A stretch of 64,000 nt of DNA from Hymenobacter piscis (GCF_018760735.1 NZ_JAHHZN010000004.1:186001-250000), one strand, 5' to 3'; positions 1-8,740 are shown, numbered from the stretch's first letter. Notes: generated by a model from the sequence alone, not told the origin. A program made the numbers and translations.

Positions 1-502
1 TGAAGACGGGCGTGTTCGGAAACAGCGCGTCGAGGGTGTCTTTGGTGGGAAATTCCTTGCGGGCCCAGTCGTTCTGGTCCCAGCCGCGGCCCGTGAGCCA
101 GGCGGCCTGCGGGTACTGCTGGCGCTGCTGCTGGAGCTTCTGTACCACTTCCTGCCACGAGCCGGTGCCCACTAAGTCGGCATCACGCAACCCCAGGGCG
201 TAGCGGTAAAAGTGGCAGTGCGCGTCGTAGAAGCCGGGGTAGATGAACTGGCCCTGGGCGTCCACTTCCTGCTTGCCCTGGTACTTGGCCCGGATTTCCT
301 CGGCCGTGCCCACGCCCACAAACTTGCCATCCTGCACCGCAAACGCCTGCACTTTGCTGAACGCCGAATCGACGGTGTACACCGTGGCGTTGTACACGAT
401 AAGGTCGGCGGGCTGGCGGTTGCCGGCGGGGTTCGACTGGCAGGCGCTGAAGCCGGCCGCCAGCAGGGGCAGGGCCAGCCAGAAGCGGAAATGTGGGAGC
501 AT
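1..502 (-). CDS. Amidohydrolase family lipoprotein (YtcJ-like), 3' part cut by window edge
   Basis: The first 167 residues of a metal-dependent amidohydrolase (amidohydrolase 3 / YtcJ-like) are visible; the gene runs off the left edge. The N-terminus is a lipoprotein signal with lipobox GFSAC, so the product is probably anchored outside the cytoplasm. The family beta-sandwich start (ADLIVYNATVYTVD) is followed by the metal-binding DAHCHF motif at about residues 100-105, the entry strand of the TIM barrel. The substrate cannot be told. The ATG at 502 was chosen because it gives a complete signal peptide; longer readings of this frame run into the palindrome at 571-667. Confidence 0.85.
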   Translation of the reverse strand, partial: MLPHFRFWLALPLLAAGFSACQSNPAGNRQPADLIVYNATVYTVDSAFSKVQAFAVQDGKFVGVGTAEEIRAKYQGKQEVDAQGQFIYPGFYDAHCHFYRYALGLRDADLVGTGSWQEVVQKLQQQRQQYPQAAWLTGRGWDQNDWARKEFPTKDTLDALFPNTPVF

Positions 503-570
503 AGAAGAGGGAGTAGGTTTGGAAACGGGAAGGTCGGGGAAAAGCCGGAAAGGTTGTTGGGCCGAAATAA

Positions 571-667
571 GAAAACCGTGTCATCCTGAGCGAAGCGAAG
601 GCCCTTGTACCACCAAAACGGTGAGTGGTGCAAGGGCCTTCGCTTCGCTCAGGATGACACGGTTTTC
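571..667. repeat. Palindromic element, GTCATCCTGAGC arm family
   Basis: Perfect 37-base inverted arms (571-607 and 631-667) surround a 23-base centre. The arms contain TCATCCTGAGCGAAGCGAAGG. The element lies between the 5' end of the amidohydrolase gene and the 3' end of amn, so it could also act as a hairpin at the end of amn mRNA. Related elements occur at 24843, 49362, 50281, 51461, 54987, 58122 and 59577. Confidence 0.9.
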
Positions 668-689
668 GTTCTGTAGCGGTCAGTCGGCT

Positions 690-1463
690 CTAGTCGAAGC
701 GCATGTGCTTGACCGACTCGCCGGAGTTCTTGAGCTCCAGCAGCGACTCAATGCCGATCTGCAGGTGGGTTTTCACGTAGCCGGCGGTTACTTTCTTGTC
801 GCTCTCCGACGTTTTCACGCCCTCGGGCGTCATCGGGTTGTCGCTCACCAGCAGCAGGGCGCCGTGGGGAATACCATTGACGAAGCCCACGGTGAAGATG
901 GTGGCCGTTTCCATGTCCACGGCCATGGCCCGGATCTGGCGCAGGTACTCCTTGAACTCCTCGTCGTGCTCCCACACGCGGCGGTTGGTGGTGTACACCG
1001 TGCCGGTCCAGTAGTCCATTTCGTACTTCTTGATCATGCTGCTCACCGCGCGCTGGAGGCGGAAGGAGGGCAGGGCCGGAATTTCGGCCGGCAGGTAGTC
1101 GTCGGACGTACCCTCGCCCCGGATGGCGGCGATGGGCAGGATCAGGTCGCCGAGCTTGGTGTTGGTTTTCAGACCGCCGCACTTGCCCAGGAACAGGGCC
1201 GCCTTGGGCTCAATGGCCGAGAGCAGGTCCATGACGGTGGCCGCCATGGGGGAGCCCATGCCGAAGTTGATGATGGTGATGCCATTGGCCGTGGCCGTTT
1301 GCATGGGTTTGTCGAGGCCGCGGACCTCGGTGCCGAACTGCTCGGCAAACATGGTCACGTAGTTCATGAAGTTGGTCAGCAGAATGTACTGGCCAAATTC
1401 CTCCAGCTCCACGCCGGTGTAGCGGGGCAGCCAGTTCTTTACAATGTCGGCTTTGGTTTTCAT
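690..1463 (-). CDS. amn: AMP nucleosidase (short Bacteroidota form)
   Basis: The 257-residue product belongs to the nucleoside phosphorylase/MTAN superfamily and matches AMP nucleosidase, which hydrolyses AMP to adenine and ribose 5-phosphate in the cytoplasm. Recognisable segments are FLGKCGGLK (phosphate/ribose region), RGEGTSDDYLP, and MAVDMETATIF with the Met-Glu pair of the ribose site. LVSDNPMTPEGVKT follows and the C-terminus is HMRFD. It is about half the length of the E. coli enzyme because the N-terminal regulatory domain is missing, as usual in this phylum. The ATG at 1463 gives a normal N-terminus. A repeat element and a terminator-like hairpin lie directly upstream. Confidence 0.9.
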   Translation of the reverse strand: MKTKADIVKNWLPRYTGVELEEFGQYILLTNFMNYVTMFAEQFGTEVRGLDKPMQTATANGITIINFGMGSPMAATVMDLLSAIEPKAALFLGKCGGLKTNTKLGDLILPIAAIRGEGTSDDYLPAEIPALPSFRLQRAVSSMIKKYEMDYWTGTVYTTNRRVWEHDEEFKEYLRQIRAMAVDMETATIFTVGFVNGIPHGALLLVSDNPMTPEGVKTSESDKKVTAGYVKTHLQIGIESLLELKNSGESVKHMRFD

Positions 1464-1466
1464 ATG

Positions 1467-1612
1467 TAGGGTCTTGGGGACTTAGGGTCTTGGGAGCTTA
1501 GGGTCTTGGATAACGTTCAGGGGAAATACTTTGGAGCATTGAACAACGGTGCCACACGGGGCGTGCGAACATCATCCAAGTTCCCAAGCCCCTAAGCCCC
1601 CAAGACCCTATA
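1467..1612. repeat. Palindromic element, TAGGGTCTTGGGG family
   Basis: The left side has three imperfect copies of a TAGGGTCTTGGGGACT unit (1467-1510). The right side (1576-1611) has the complementary CCCAAGCCCCTAAGCCCCC units. The same unit is found inside RNase P RNA (22438-22524) and as a half element at 24954-24990. It sits in the 5' region of amn. Confidence 0.8.
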
Positions 1613-1650
1613 AAAAAAGCCGTCGAGGCCCTCAGCGGGGGAACGACGGC
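1612..1650 (-). terminator. Terminator-like hairpin upstream of amn, leftward
   Basis: GCCGTCG (1619-1625) pairs with CGACGGC (1644-1650), with an inner CCC/GGG stem. Read leftward, the hairpin is followed by seven T (1612-1618). As it precedes amn and nothing is transcribed leftward from further right, it could be a leader terminator of amn. A TAACTTTG box lies on the minus strand at 1733-1740, which would place the hairpin inside an amn leader. Confidence 0.45.
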
Positions 1651-1685
1651 ACGGAATGAAAAGCGGGAGGAAATCCCCGGGGCCG

Positions 1686-1693
1686 TACCTTTG
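1686..1693 (+). promoter_or_regulatory. -7 box TACCTTTG of the HsdR-N-like gene
   Basis: An exact TAnnTTTG match ends 6 bases before the ATG at 1700. Transcription would begin at or next to the start codon, implying a nearly leaderless mRNA. No good -33 TTG was found at the usual distance. Confidence 0.5.
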
Positions 1694-1699
1694 GAGGTG

Positions 1700-2146
1700 A
1701 TGCAAGAGTTGAACCTGCCGCCTTTCGAGGCCAAAGTTACACAAAGCGGCGAAAATTTGCTAATCTGGGACGTGCTGCGCCGCCGCCACGTGGTGCTCAC
1801 GCCCGAGGAATGGGTGCGCCAGCACGTGGTGCACTACCTCATCAACCACCGCGGCTACCCAAAGGGGCTCTTGAGCCTGGAGCGGGGCCACCAGTACAAC
1901 AAGCGCCAGAAACGCACCGACCTACTGGCCCTCGACGCCACCGGCCGGCCCCTGCTGCTGGTGGAGTGCAAGCGCCCCACGGTGCCCATCACGGCCGCCG
2001 TGGCCCAGCAGATTGCCACTTACAACGCCACCATCGGGGCGCCGCTGCTGCTGCTCAGCAACGGCCTGCACCACTACTGCTGGCGCGTGGATACGGAAAA
2101 GCGCACGAACGAATTGCTGACGGAGGTGCCGATGTATTTGGGGTAA
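1700..2146 (+). CDS. Type I restriction enzyme R subunit N-terminal-like protein
   Basis: A stand-alone HSDR_N-type domain of 148 residues, PD-(D/E)XK nuclease-like in fold. The visible core is KRTDLLALD followed by LLLVECKRP, matching the D...ExK arrangement, then VAQQIATYN and LLLLSNGLHHYCW. No helicase or methylase genes are nearby, so it is unlikely to belong to a restriction system; small HSDR_N proteins are common housekeeping-context genes of unknown role in Bacteroidota. An in-frame TTG at 1691 would add three residues, but it lies within the -7 box, so the ATG at 1700 was preferred. Confidence 0.8.
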   Translation: MQELNLPPFEAKVTQSGENLLIWDVLRRRHVVLTPEEWVRQHVVHYLINHRGYPKGLLSLERGHQYNKRQKRTDLLALDATGRPLLLVECKRPTVPITAAVAQQIATYNATIGAPLLLLSNGLHHYCWRVDTEKRTNELLTEVPMYLG

Positions 2147-2152
2147 AATATT

Positions 2153-2293
2153 GTCATTCTGAGCGAAGGCGCAGCCGCAGTCGAAGAATCTCACGTGCCA
2201 AAGTAATTCTTGGCGACAGGTCTACCATAACACGCAAGATTCTTCGACTGCGGCTGCGCACCCTGGCTTGATTCGCCACATGCTCAGAATGAC
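2153..2293. repeat. Palindromic element, GTCATTCTGAGC family, with insertion in one arm
   Basis: The left arm GTCATTCTGAGCGAAGGCGC continues into CAGCCGCAGTCGAAGAATC. The right arm (from about 2239) is its complement, but some 23 extra bases separate the inner part from the terminal CTCAGAATGAC. It lies between convergent genes. Confidence 0.8.
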
Positions 2294-2306
2294 GGGCTAT
2301 TGACCG

Positions 2307-4736
2307 CTAGAACTGCGCCTGCAGGGTCAGGTAGAAGCTGCGGGCGTCGGCGGGGATGATGCCGGGGCCGGGGTAGGCGGTGGCGCGGCGGGTGAAGTAG
2401 CGGTTGTCGGTGAGGTTGTTGAGGCCGGCTTCGAGCTTGAGGAACTTGTACTCGTAGCTGCCCGAGAGGTCCATGATCCAGTAGGCCGGAATTTCGCCGA
2501 ACACAGCCGTGGGTTCGCGCAGGCTGTTGGTGGCATCAGTGAACTGGCGGCTGGTGTAGGCGTACTGGTAAGCCAGCTTCAGCGGGCCCCGACGCAGGGT
2601 GAGGCCGGCTTTGGCAATGAGGGCGGGGGCCAGCTCCACCTTTTTGTTGCGGAATACGGCTCTGTCGATGTTGTAGCGGGCATCGACCAAAGTCAGGTTG
2701 GAGAACACGCTCAGGCCGGTGCGGGCATTTTCGCCCTGGAGCAGGCGCAGCAGGTCGGCTTCCACGAAGGTTTCGAGGCCCAGGTTGCGCGAGGGACCAA
2801 TATTGGTGCGCAGCAGGTAGTTCTGGCTGCGCACCGTATCCTTCTCGGGGCTCAGACCGATACGGTTGTTGTAGGCCAGGTAAAACAGGCTGGCATCGTA
2901 GGTAAACACGCCCGGTCGGCCCCCGCGCAAACCCAGATCGGCGCTGAAGCCCCGTTCGTCGCGCAGGTTCTGATCCACCCGGATGCCGGGGTTGACGACG
3001 CGCATGTCGTTGAAGTTGATGGCCCGGTAGTTCTGCGAGAAGTTGGCGTACACCTCCACCTGCTCAGTGGGCTTAAAGCTGGCCCCGAAGCCGCCCAGCA
3101 GCAGGCCCCGGGTGGTCTGACGCTGCTCGGCGAAATTCTCTTCCGACAGGAAATTGTTGGCCTGGTCGTACTCTTTCTTAAGAAACGTGCCGCGGGCGCG
3201 GGTCTGAATCCACTCGTAACGCAGGCCGGGCGTGAGGCTGAGGCGGGGCGTGAGGTTGAAGATGTTCTCCACGAACACGGCCGCGTTGCGACTCGGGTAC
3301 TTGTAGCCGGCCTGAACGATGGAAGCGTTCTGCTCGGCGGGGTAAAACGTAAAGTCGGCGTCGGCGGCGCGGGAGCCGGGGCCCTGGCGCTGGTCGGTGA
3401 ACCCGTGGTAGTAGCGCCCGCCCACCAGCAGGGTCGAAAACGAGCCGGCCAGGGAGTAGCGGTGCAGCAGCCGCAACTCGGAGCCCACGTTGCGAAACTC
3501 GTCGCGCAGCAGCAGGCGGGCCGTGCTCAGGTCGTCGGGCCGGTTAATGCGGCTCAGGTTGCCCAGGGCGGTGCGGTCGGCCAGCAGCCCGAAGGTGCGC
3601 CAGTTCAGGCGGGTGGCCTCGGAGAAGCGGTAGTCGGCGGTGGCGGCCAGCAGGTTCCAGTTGACGCGGAACCAGTTGCGGGTGCGCTTGCTCTGGCGGG
3701 CATCCTGGTCAAACTCGGCGTCGGTGAGGCCGCCGGGCTGCTGGGCCAGGTAGTACATGCGGGTGTAGTCGAGCCCGATTTTGAGTTGCTCAGTGGCCGC
3801 GTGCTGCACGCTGGCGTAGGCTGTGTGCACATCAAAGCCCGAATTGGGCCGCCACCCGTCGCCGCGCTTGTACTGGTAGTAGGCGTAGTAGTTGGTGCGC
3901 CCGAGCTGGCCGCCCACGCTGTTGAAGGAGTTGAAAAAACCGAATGAGCCGCCCGTCTGCCGGGTCGTGAACTGCACCTTTTTATCCGTCGGCCCCCGGC
4001 GCAGCACGAAGTTCAGCATGCCCCCGAACTGGGTGCCGTACTGCAAGGAAGCCGCCCCGCGCACCACCTCAATGCGGTCCAGGGCCTCAGTAGGCGGCGT
4101 GTAATAGCTTTCGGGGTAGCCCAGGGCGTCGGCCGAGATGTCGTAGCCGTTCTGGCGGGTGTTGAAGTTGGCCGTACGGTTGGGGCTCAGTCCCCGCCCC
4201 CCGATGCCGAGCTGGAGGCCCGCCCCGTCGCTTTCCCAGATGTTGAGGCCGGCCACCTTGGCAAACACCTGGCGGGCGTTGTTGGTGGCCAGGTTGGCCG
4301 TCACGTTCTGAAGCTCCACCACCTCCGTTTTCTTGGCCTCGTAGATGGCCGTGCCCTCCACCGCGTTCAGGCGCCGGATGCCGAAGCCCTGCTCGCGCTG
4401 GCCCTCCACGTTCACTTCGCGCAGCTGCACATCGGAGGGCGCGAGGGCAAAATCCAGCGTGGCGTCGGCCGTTGTCAGCTCCACGGGCCGGGTCAGGGAG
4501 GTGAACTGCTCGGCAAAGGCGGTGAGGGCGTAGGAGCCCGCCGCCAGCCCCCCGAACTGGTAGCGGCCCTGGGCGTCGGTGCGCGTGAGTTGGTCCGAGC
4601 CGGTTAGCAGCACCTCGGCCCGGGCCACCGGCTGCCCCGTGCGGGCATTGGTCACCCGCCCGCTCAGCGTCAGGTTCTGGCCGAACGCGGGCAGGGTGAG
4701 CAGCAGCAGCAGAAAGGGGAGGAGCAAACGGGGCAT
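2307..4736 (-). CDS. TonB-dependent outer-membrane receptor, FecA-like
   Basis: An 809-residue receptor. Order: signal peptide ending AFGQ, carboxypeptidase-regulatory-like domain (about residues 24-105), plug domain with VRGAASLQYGTQFGG (about 225-245), then a 22-strand barrel ending in the aromatic terminus LQAQF. Plug and barrel resemble ferric dicitrate/siderophore receptors (LGIGGRGLSPNRT in the plug). It is the last gene of a leftward locus with the HTTM, imelysin-like and DUF4856 genes, a set that I associate with iron uptake in Bacteroidota. Import energy would come from TonB-ExbBD, not present here. Substrate is inferred from context. Confidence 0.88.
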   Translation of the reverse strand: MPRLLLPFLLLLLTLPAFGQNLTLSGRVTNARTGQPVARAEVLLTGSDQLTRTDAQGRYQFGGLAAGSYALTAFAEQFTSLTRPVELTTADATLDFALAPSDVQLREVNVEGQREQGFGIRRLNAVEGTAIYEAKKTEVVELQNVTANLATNNARQVFAKVAGLNIWESDGAGLQLGIGGRGLSPNRTANFNTRQNGYDISADALGYPESYYTPPTEALDRIEVVRGAASLQYGTQFGGMLNFVLRRGPTDKKVQFTTRQTGGSFGFFNSFNSVGGQLGRTNYYAYYQYKRGDGWRPNSGFDVHTAYASVQHAATEQLKIGLDYTRMYYLAQQPGGLTDAEFDQDARQSKRTRNWFRVNWNLLAATADYRFSEATRLNWRTFGLLADRTALGNLSRINRPDDLSTARLLLRDEFRNVGSELRLLHRYSLAGSFSTLLVGGRYYHGFTDQRQGPGSRAADADFTFYPAEQNASIVQAGYKYPSRNAAVFVENIFNLTPRLSLTPGLRYEWIQTRARGTFLKKEYDQANNFLSEENFAEQRQTTRGLLLGGFGASFKPTEQVEVYANFSQNYRAINFNDMRVVNPGIRVDQNLRDERGFSADLGLRGGRPGVFTYDASLFYLAYNNRIGLSPEKDTVRSQNYLLRTNIGPSRNLGLETFVEADLLRLLQGENARTGLSVFSNLTLVDARYNIDRAVFRNKKVELAPALIAKAGLTLRRGPLKLAYQYAYTSRQFTDATNSLREPTAVFGEIPAYWIMDLSGSYEYKFLKLEAGLNNLTDNRYFTRRATAYPGPGIIPADARSFYLTLQAQF

Positions 4737-4855
4737 GAACGGTGAATGAGTGATGCAGTGAATGAGTGAAGTAAGGAATGAGTGAGCCGGTGAATAGTTT
4801 TATAGCCGGGTGCGCGGACCATTCAGGCTGATTTGCCCTCCACTCATCCGCCGAA
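4737..4855. repeat. GTGAATGAGTGA short repeats between the receptor and HTTM genes
   Basis: Three degenerate copies of GTGAATGAGTGA (4741-4795) face a complementary CACTCATCCGCCGAATCACTG stretch (4842-4862), which overlaps the HTTM stop codon. The arrangement is a weak inverted repeat; no gene is present. Confidence 0.5.
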
Positions 4856-6196
4856 TCACTGTTCCAGGGGCAAGATCCAGGTTTTTGGCCCGAATCCTTC
4901 CCGCTGAGAGGCCAAATCCAGGTCGGGGTTGATGAGCAGGCGGGAACTGCGGCCGTTGAGGGTGACGTAAACTTCGGCCCGGACCTGGGGCGCCGGCATA
5001 CCGCGGCGGCGGTAGTCGTCGCGCAGCAGGTGGGCGAATTGCAGGAGCATATCGGGCTGGGTGGCCACCTGTTTTTCCTGGGTGACGGTGAGGTAGTCGC
5101 GGTTGCGGATTTCGGTTTCGTGGCCCGTGCGTGGGTCCCTAACGTAGAAAAAGGCCGTGCCGCTCTTTTCCATCAGCATCACCCGCCACGAGAAGCGGTA
5201 GCCCTGCTCGGTCCAGAACAGCGGCCCCGGGTAGAGCACAAACCGCCAGGGCACCAGCACCTGCACTAGCAGCCAGAGCCCCAGCGCCCCCACCAGCCAG
5301 GGCGAGGCGGCGGCTGGCACTGCGGCCACCGGGGCGGCGCGCGGTCCGGCCGGGCGGCCCAGCAGGCGGCGGGCAACAGCCAGCACTTTTTCGTGGAACG
5401 AAGCCGGAAAAAACAGCAGGGTGCTCACCAGCATGATGTAGGGAAACATGCCAATCTGAAACAGCACCGCCGTGAGCACATGAAACACCACCACCGTGGC
5501 GTAGGCCCAGGCCCGGGTGCGGCGGGCACTCAAAAAAAACGGAATCGTGAGGTCGTAGAGCGCCCCGAACCAGCTGAAGGCGTAGGCCACCCAGAGCTGG
5601 TCAAAAAGCGGCCCGATGAGCGGCAGGTCGGTGTGGGCGGGCAGCCACAGGCGCAGGGGCATGGCCTCCAGCAGCCAGTCGGGGTTGAGCTTGGCCACCC
5701 CGGCAAAGAAGTACACCAGCCCCAGCTGGGTGCGCAGCAGCAGGCCGGCCCACTGCGGCACCGTGGCCCGCCAGCGCCCCGGCTGCCGGCGGGCATCGAG
5801 CGAAAACTGCGCATTGGCCGGCACCCAGATCAGCAGAAACGCCACCACCGACACGAAGTAGTAGTGGTTGAGGTAGTTGCTCTTGTCCAACAGCTCCACG
5901 TAGGTGAAGGTGAGAAAAAACAGCCCCGCCGACCACCGGTACCAAGCCCCCAGCAAAATGCCCAGGGCCCCCAGCGCCATCAGCCCGAACACCACGGGCA
6001 TGCCCACCGCGCCGGCAGGCTTCACCCACTCGAACCCGTAGTAGGGAAAGAACACCCTGGGCGCCACATAGAGCTCGGTAATCCAGCCCTTGGCCGCAAA
6101 CCGCCCGATGCTGGCCAGCATCATCCCCCCGAACAGCACCCGGAATACCACCAGCGGCGCCGCCGAAACCGGCCGCATCAACCAGGAAAAGGTCAT
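4856..6196 (-). CDS. HTTM domain membrane protein
   Basis: A 446-residue polytopic protein with eight or so hydrophobic helices in the first 310 residues and a soluble C-terminal tail. The conserved family stretch (ELLDKSNYLNHYY, then FAGVAKLNPDWL) matches the HTTM domain shared with vitamin K-dependent gamma-carboxylases. No carboxylase activity can be claimed. It lies between the imelysin-like gene (140 bases away) and the TonB receptor in the same direction, so it probably acts at the inner membrane in the same iron-related process. Confidence 0.82.
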   Translation of the reverse strand: MTFSWLMRPVSAAPLVVFRVLFGGMMLASIGRFAAKGWITELYVAPRVFFPYYGFEWVKPAGAVGMPVVFGLMALGALGILLGAWYRWSAGLFFLTFTYVELLDKSNYLNHYYFVSVVAFLLIWVPANAQFSLDARRQPGRWRATVPQWAGLLLRTQLGLVYFFAGVAKLNPDWLLEAMPLRLWLPAHTDLPLIGPLFDQLWVAYAFSWFGALYDLTIPFFLSARRTRAWAYATVVVFHVLTAVLFQIGMFPYIMLVSTLLFFPASFHEKVLAVARRLLGRPAGPRAAPVAAVPAAASPWLVGALGLWLLVQVLVPWRFVLYPGPLFWTEQGYRFSWRVMLMEKSGTAFFYVRDPRTGHETEIRNRDYLTVTQEKQVATQPDMLLQFAHLLRDDYRRRGMPAPQVRAEVYVTLNGRSSRLLINPDLDLASQREGFGPKTWILPLEQ

Positions 6197-6202
6197 ATCT
6201 GA

Positions 6203-6336
6203 GCGGTTAGCTGAGAGCTAGTAGCTGTCAGCTTTCTGGTGGGAAGTAGAAAAGTCGTCGGGGGCAAGCGGTTGCTCAGCTGTTATCAACCGAAAATGCT
6301 ATCAGCTACCAGTTCTCAGCTACCAGCCAAAAAAAG
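6203..6336. repeat. Palindromic element with AGCTGAGAGCTAGTAGCTG arms
   Basis: The stretch GGTTAGCTGAGAGCTAGTAGC (6207-6227) faces CTATCAGCTACCAGTTCTCAGC (about 6299-6321) as an imperfect inverted repeat. It fills the gap between the imelysin-like and HTTM genes. Confidence 0.6.
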
Positions 6337-7458
6337 CTAGTCGCCGTCGTTGTCGGTGTAGGTGATGGACACGCCCAGGGCCGAGGGCATATCGGTTTTG
6401 GTGAGCACGATGAGCTTCTGGAACTCGTCGTACACCTTATTCACGGTGGCCGGCTGGCTGACCACGGCCTGGGTGAGGGGGCCGGGCACGGCGTCGATGG
6501 CCGTGAGCACGGCGTTGAACTGCTGCTCGATAACGCCGGCCAGCGGCTTGCCGTTGTACTGGGCGTTCACGTGGGTCAGGTAGTCGTCGAGGCCCGGGCC
6601 GTTGGTGGTGCCGGTTTGGCCCAGGAACAGGTTCCTTTCGGCCTGCACGTTGCGCTTGAGCAGCTCCAGCGAGAGGTTGCCGTAGGGAGCCTCGGCCTTC
6701 AGGGGCTGGGGCGTACCCGCCGTGAAGCGCCCGCCCGGGATGCCCACCTTGTAGCGCTTGGTCATGTCGATGTCGGAGTTGAGCTGGTTGACCAGGTTGG
6801 CCACCGAACTGCCCACGGCCGTGCCGGTAGCCTGCTGGAAAGTGCTGGTGTAGCCCCCCGCGAGCCAGCCATTATAGGTGGCCTCCGTTAGCTGCCGCAG
6901 CTGGTCGCCCAGGGCTACAGCGTAGTCGGCGCGGTTGGCTGAGGCCCCGAACCTGGCGGCTACCGTTTCCGGCGTTGCGCCATCGTAGAGCAGGTAGTCC
7001 AAGGCCGGAAAGCCCTTGGCGGCCAGATTGGAGGCGGCGTTCAGGTCGTAGGTACCGGCCGCGATGTTGCTTTCAATCTGGGTCGTGGACGTGGGGTACA
7101 CGTTGAGGTTAGAGCGCAGCATCTGCTGCTCGGCGGGGCCGAACTCGTAGCTGCTCATAGCCTGCCAGGCCAGGCTAGCCTCGCGCAGGGCCTCGCGGGC
7201 GCTCAGCACGGCGGCAGCCGTCGGAGTACCGGCAAGCGCCACCAGGCGGGCTTGCAGCTGAGTGGTTTTCTCGCTCAGGTCGCGGAAGCCGGGTACAATC
7301 AGCTGGTCGCTGTAGTTGGTGAGCATGGCGGCCCGGTCGAAGGAGTCGGCGGGGGCGTTGTCCTCGCCTTTGTCGGAGCTGCAGGCGCTCAGCAGGGCCA
7401 GGGCCAGGGCCAGGGCCAGGGTGGCGGCAGTCAGGCGAAAAGTTTTCAGGTCGGGCAT
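6337..7458 (-). CDS. Imelysin-like (peptidase M75 family) lipoprotein
   Basis: A 373-residue lipoprotein with lipobox LLSAC; imelysin-like proteins are surface or periplasmic and iron-associated. The two-fold helical domain is recognisable from MLTNYSDQLIVPGFRDL onward and KGFPALDYLLYD near residue 155. Where classic imelysins have GxHxxE, this protein has G-F-P-A-L-D, so the His and Glu are absent, as in a divergent Bacteroidota subgroup. The ATG at 7458 was chosen because it directly precedes a signal peptide; the upstream in-frame ATG at 7485 adds nine residues. The signal peptide has a repeated Ala-Leu tract encoded by a hexanucleotide repeat. It lies 101 bases downstream of the DUF4856 gene. 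Confidence 0.85.
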   Translation of the reverse strand: MPDLKTFRLTAATLALALALALLSACSSDKGEDNAPADSFDRAAMLTNYSDQLIVPGFRDLSEKTTQLQARLVALAGTPTAAAVLSAREALREASLAWQAMSSYEFGPAEQQMLRSNLNVYPTSTTQIESNIAAGTYDLNAASNLAAKGFPALDYLLYDGATPETVAARFGASANRADYAVALGDQLRQLTEATYNGWLAGGYTSTFQQATGTAVGSSVANLVNQLNSDIDMTKRYKVGIPGGRFTAGTPQPLKAEAPYGNLSLELLKRNVQAERNLFLGQTGTTNGPGLDDYLTHVNAQYNGKPLAGVIEQQFNAVLTAIDAVPGPLTQAVVSQPATVNKVYDEFQKLIVLTKTDMPSALGVSITYTDNDGD

Positions 7459-7559
7459 CAGCAGGGAAGCGAAGTGAAAAAGCAACGGGCAGCTCCCGTC
7501 CGCGAGCGGAAAAAGAGCTGCCGGGTGCGAGTAACAGATAGGCCGAGGCCGCGGTTCAG

Positions 7560-8666
7560 TTAAATCGTGCCTTTGATGGCATCGAAGCCGTAGGCCGTGC
7601 TCAGCAGGTCGATGGCCTCGTTCACATCGGCGCCGGTGGTGTCATAAAAATTGTCGCCTATTTTGGCCAACACCTGCGCATACACCGCGTCGCTGATTTT
7701 CCGGTCGCCCTTATAGCGCAGGCCCATCACAAAGCCCCGGGCCTCGGAGAGGTAGTGGCTCTTGAGGGCTTGGTCGGCCAGCACTTTCTTGGTCACGTTC
7801 AGCTCATAGATGGCCGAGGCGGCCACCAGCCGCTCCCACTCGGTGCGCAGGGTGGCGGCGGCTTCGGCTTTGCCGGCCATGTCGTTGTTGGAGATGGCGG
7901 CCCGGCCCTTGAGGAAAGCGTCCATCATGGTTTTGTTCGACTTCAGTGCCGCGTCCACTTTGTTGCTGTAGTTTGCCCAGAACGTGAGGTCGTTAACGTT
8001 GGCCGGGAAATCGGTGGGCGCCCCGAAGTAGCCGAAGGCCTCGTCCCAGTGGTGCTCCATGGCGGTGCCCTGACCGGGCTTCACGGTTTTGTTGTCCACG
8101 GCGGCCCCGATCTTTTCCTCCGTCAGGTAGCTGTCCACGGCCTGGGAGTAGAACACGGCGCCCATCAGGCCCTTCTGAATCAGCTGGCCCAGCTCCACGC
8201 CCTTGGCATTCACCAGGTACTTTTTGGTGCCGTCGGCCGAGGTAAGCACGCCGGGCGTGCCGTTGGTGGCCGCCTGCTGGCCACTCAGGCTGGCCGTGGC
8301 TACGTCGGTGAGGTAGCCCTCGTACTCGGCGCGCACGGTGCTCAGGGTTTTGTCGCGCAGCTGCTTGCCGGAGGTGTTGAGGGCCGCCGTGGAGAAGGCG
8401 TTGTTGGTGTTGGCGTACAGGTTTTGCAGCTTCTCCTGGCTGAGCACAGCCCCGGTATTAGCGGTTTTGATGTAGGCATCGAGTTCTCCCAGCATGGCGA
8501 TCCGGGCCTGCTGACCGCTGTAATCGACGTTGGCAAAAGAGTAGGTGGTAGGCACCTGGTAAGCCGGCGTCGGGTCCGTTACGTCTTTGTCGTCGGAGCA
8601 GGAAGAGAAGGCAACGGAGGCCACTGCCAGGGCAGCAAACGCGAAGGAACGAGCGGTGGAGAACAT
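7560..8666 (-). CDS. DUF4856 domain lipoprotein
   Basis: A 368-residue lipoprotein with lipobox FSSCSDD. The segment AMEHHWDEAFGYFG is characteristic of DUF4856, a family found beside imelysins and iron-regulated receptors in Bacteroidota. It is the first gene of the leftward four-gene locus and sits behind the promoter and palindrome at 8710-8773. The biochemical role is unknown; surface iron or haem handling is the natural guess from context. The ATG at 8666 was chosen as it gives the signal peptide directly; the ATG at 8696 would add ten residues. Confidence 0.82.
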   Translation of the reverse strand: MFSTARSFAFAALAVASVAFSSCSDDKDVTDPTPAYQVPTTYSFANVDYSGQQARIAMLGELDAYIKTANTGAVLSQEKLQNLYANTNNAFSTAALNTSGKQLRDKTLSTVRAEYEGYLTDVATASLSGQQAATNGTPGVLTSADGTKKYLVNAKGVELGQLIQKGLMGAVFYSQAVDSYLTEEKIGAAVDNKTVKPGQGTAMEHHWDEAFGYFGAPTDFPANVNDLTFWANYSNKVDAALKSNKTMMDAFLKGRAAISNNDMAGKAEAAATLRTEWERLVAASAIYELNVTKKVLADQALKSHYLSEARGFVMGLRYKGDRKISDAVYAQVLAKIGDNFYDTTGADVNEAIDLLSTAYGFDAIKGTI

Positions 8667-8709
8667 GAAAAGAGGGAGATGCTTATGTAGAATCATTTCA
8701 ATTATGCTG

Positions 8710-8740
8710 CAAAAGTAGAGGTGTCAGCAACGTCAGGCAA
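8710..8740 (-). promoter_or_regulatory. Promoter of the imelysin/TonB receptor locus
   Basis: Read leftward, TTG (8740-8738) is followed after 20 bases by TACTTTTG (8717-8710), matching the Bacteroidota -33/-7 arrangement. The DUF4856 start codon is about 44 bases downstream. Confidence 0.75.

Noticed and set aside
1691..1699. TTG start for the HsdR-N-like gene
   Set aside because: It lies within the TACCTTTG promoter box, so it would not be transcribed; the ATG at 1700 is better.
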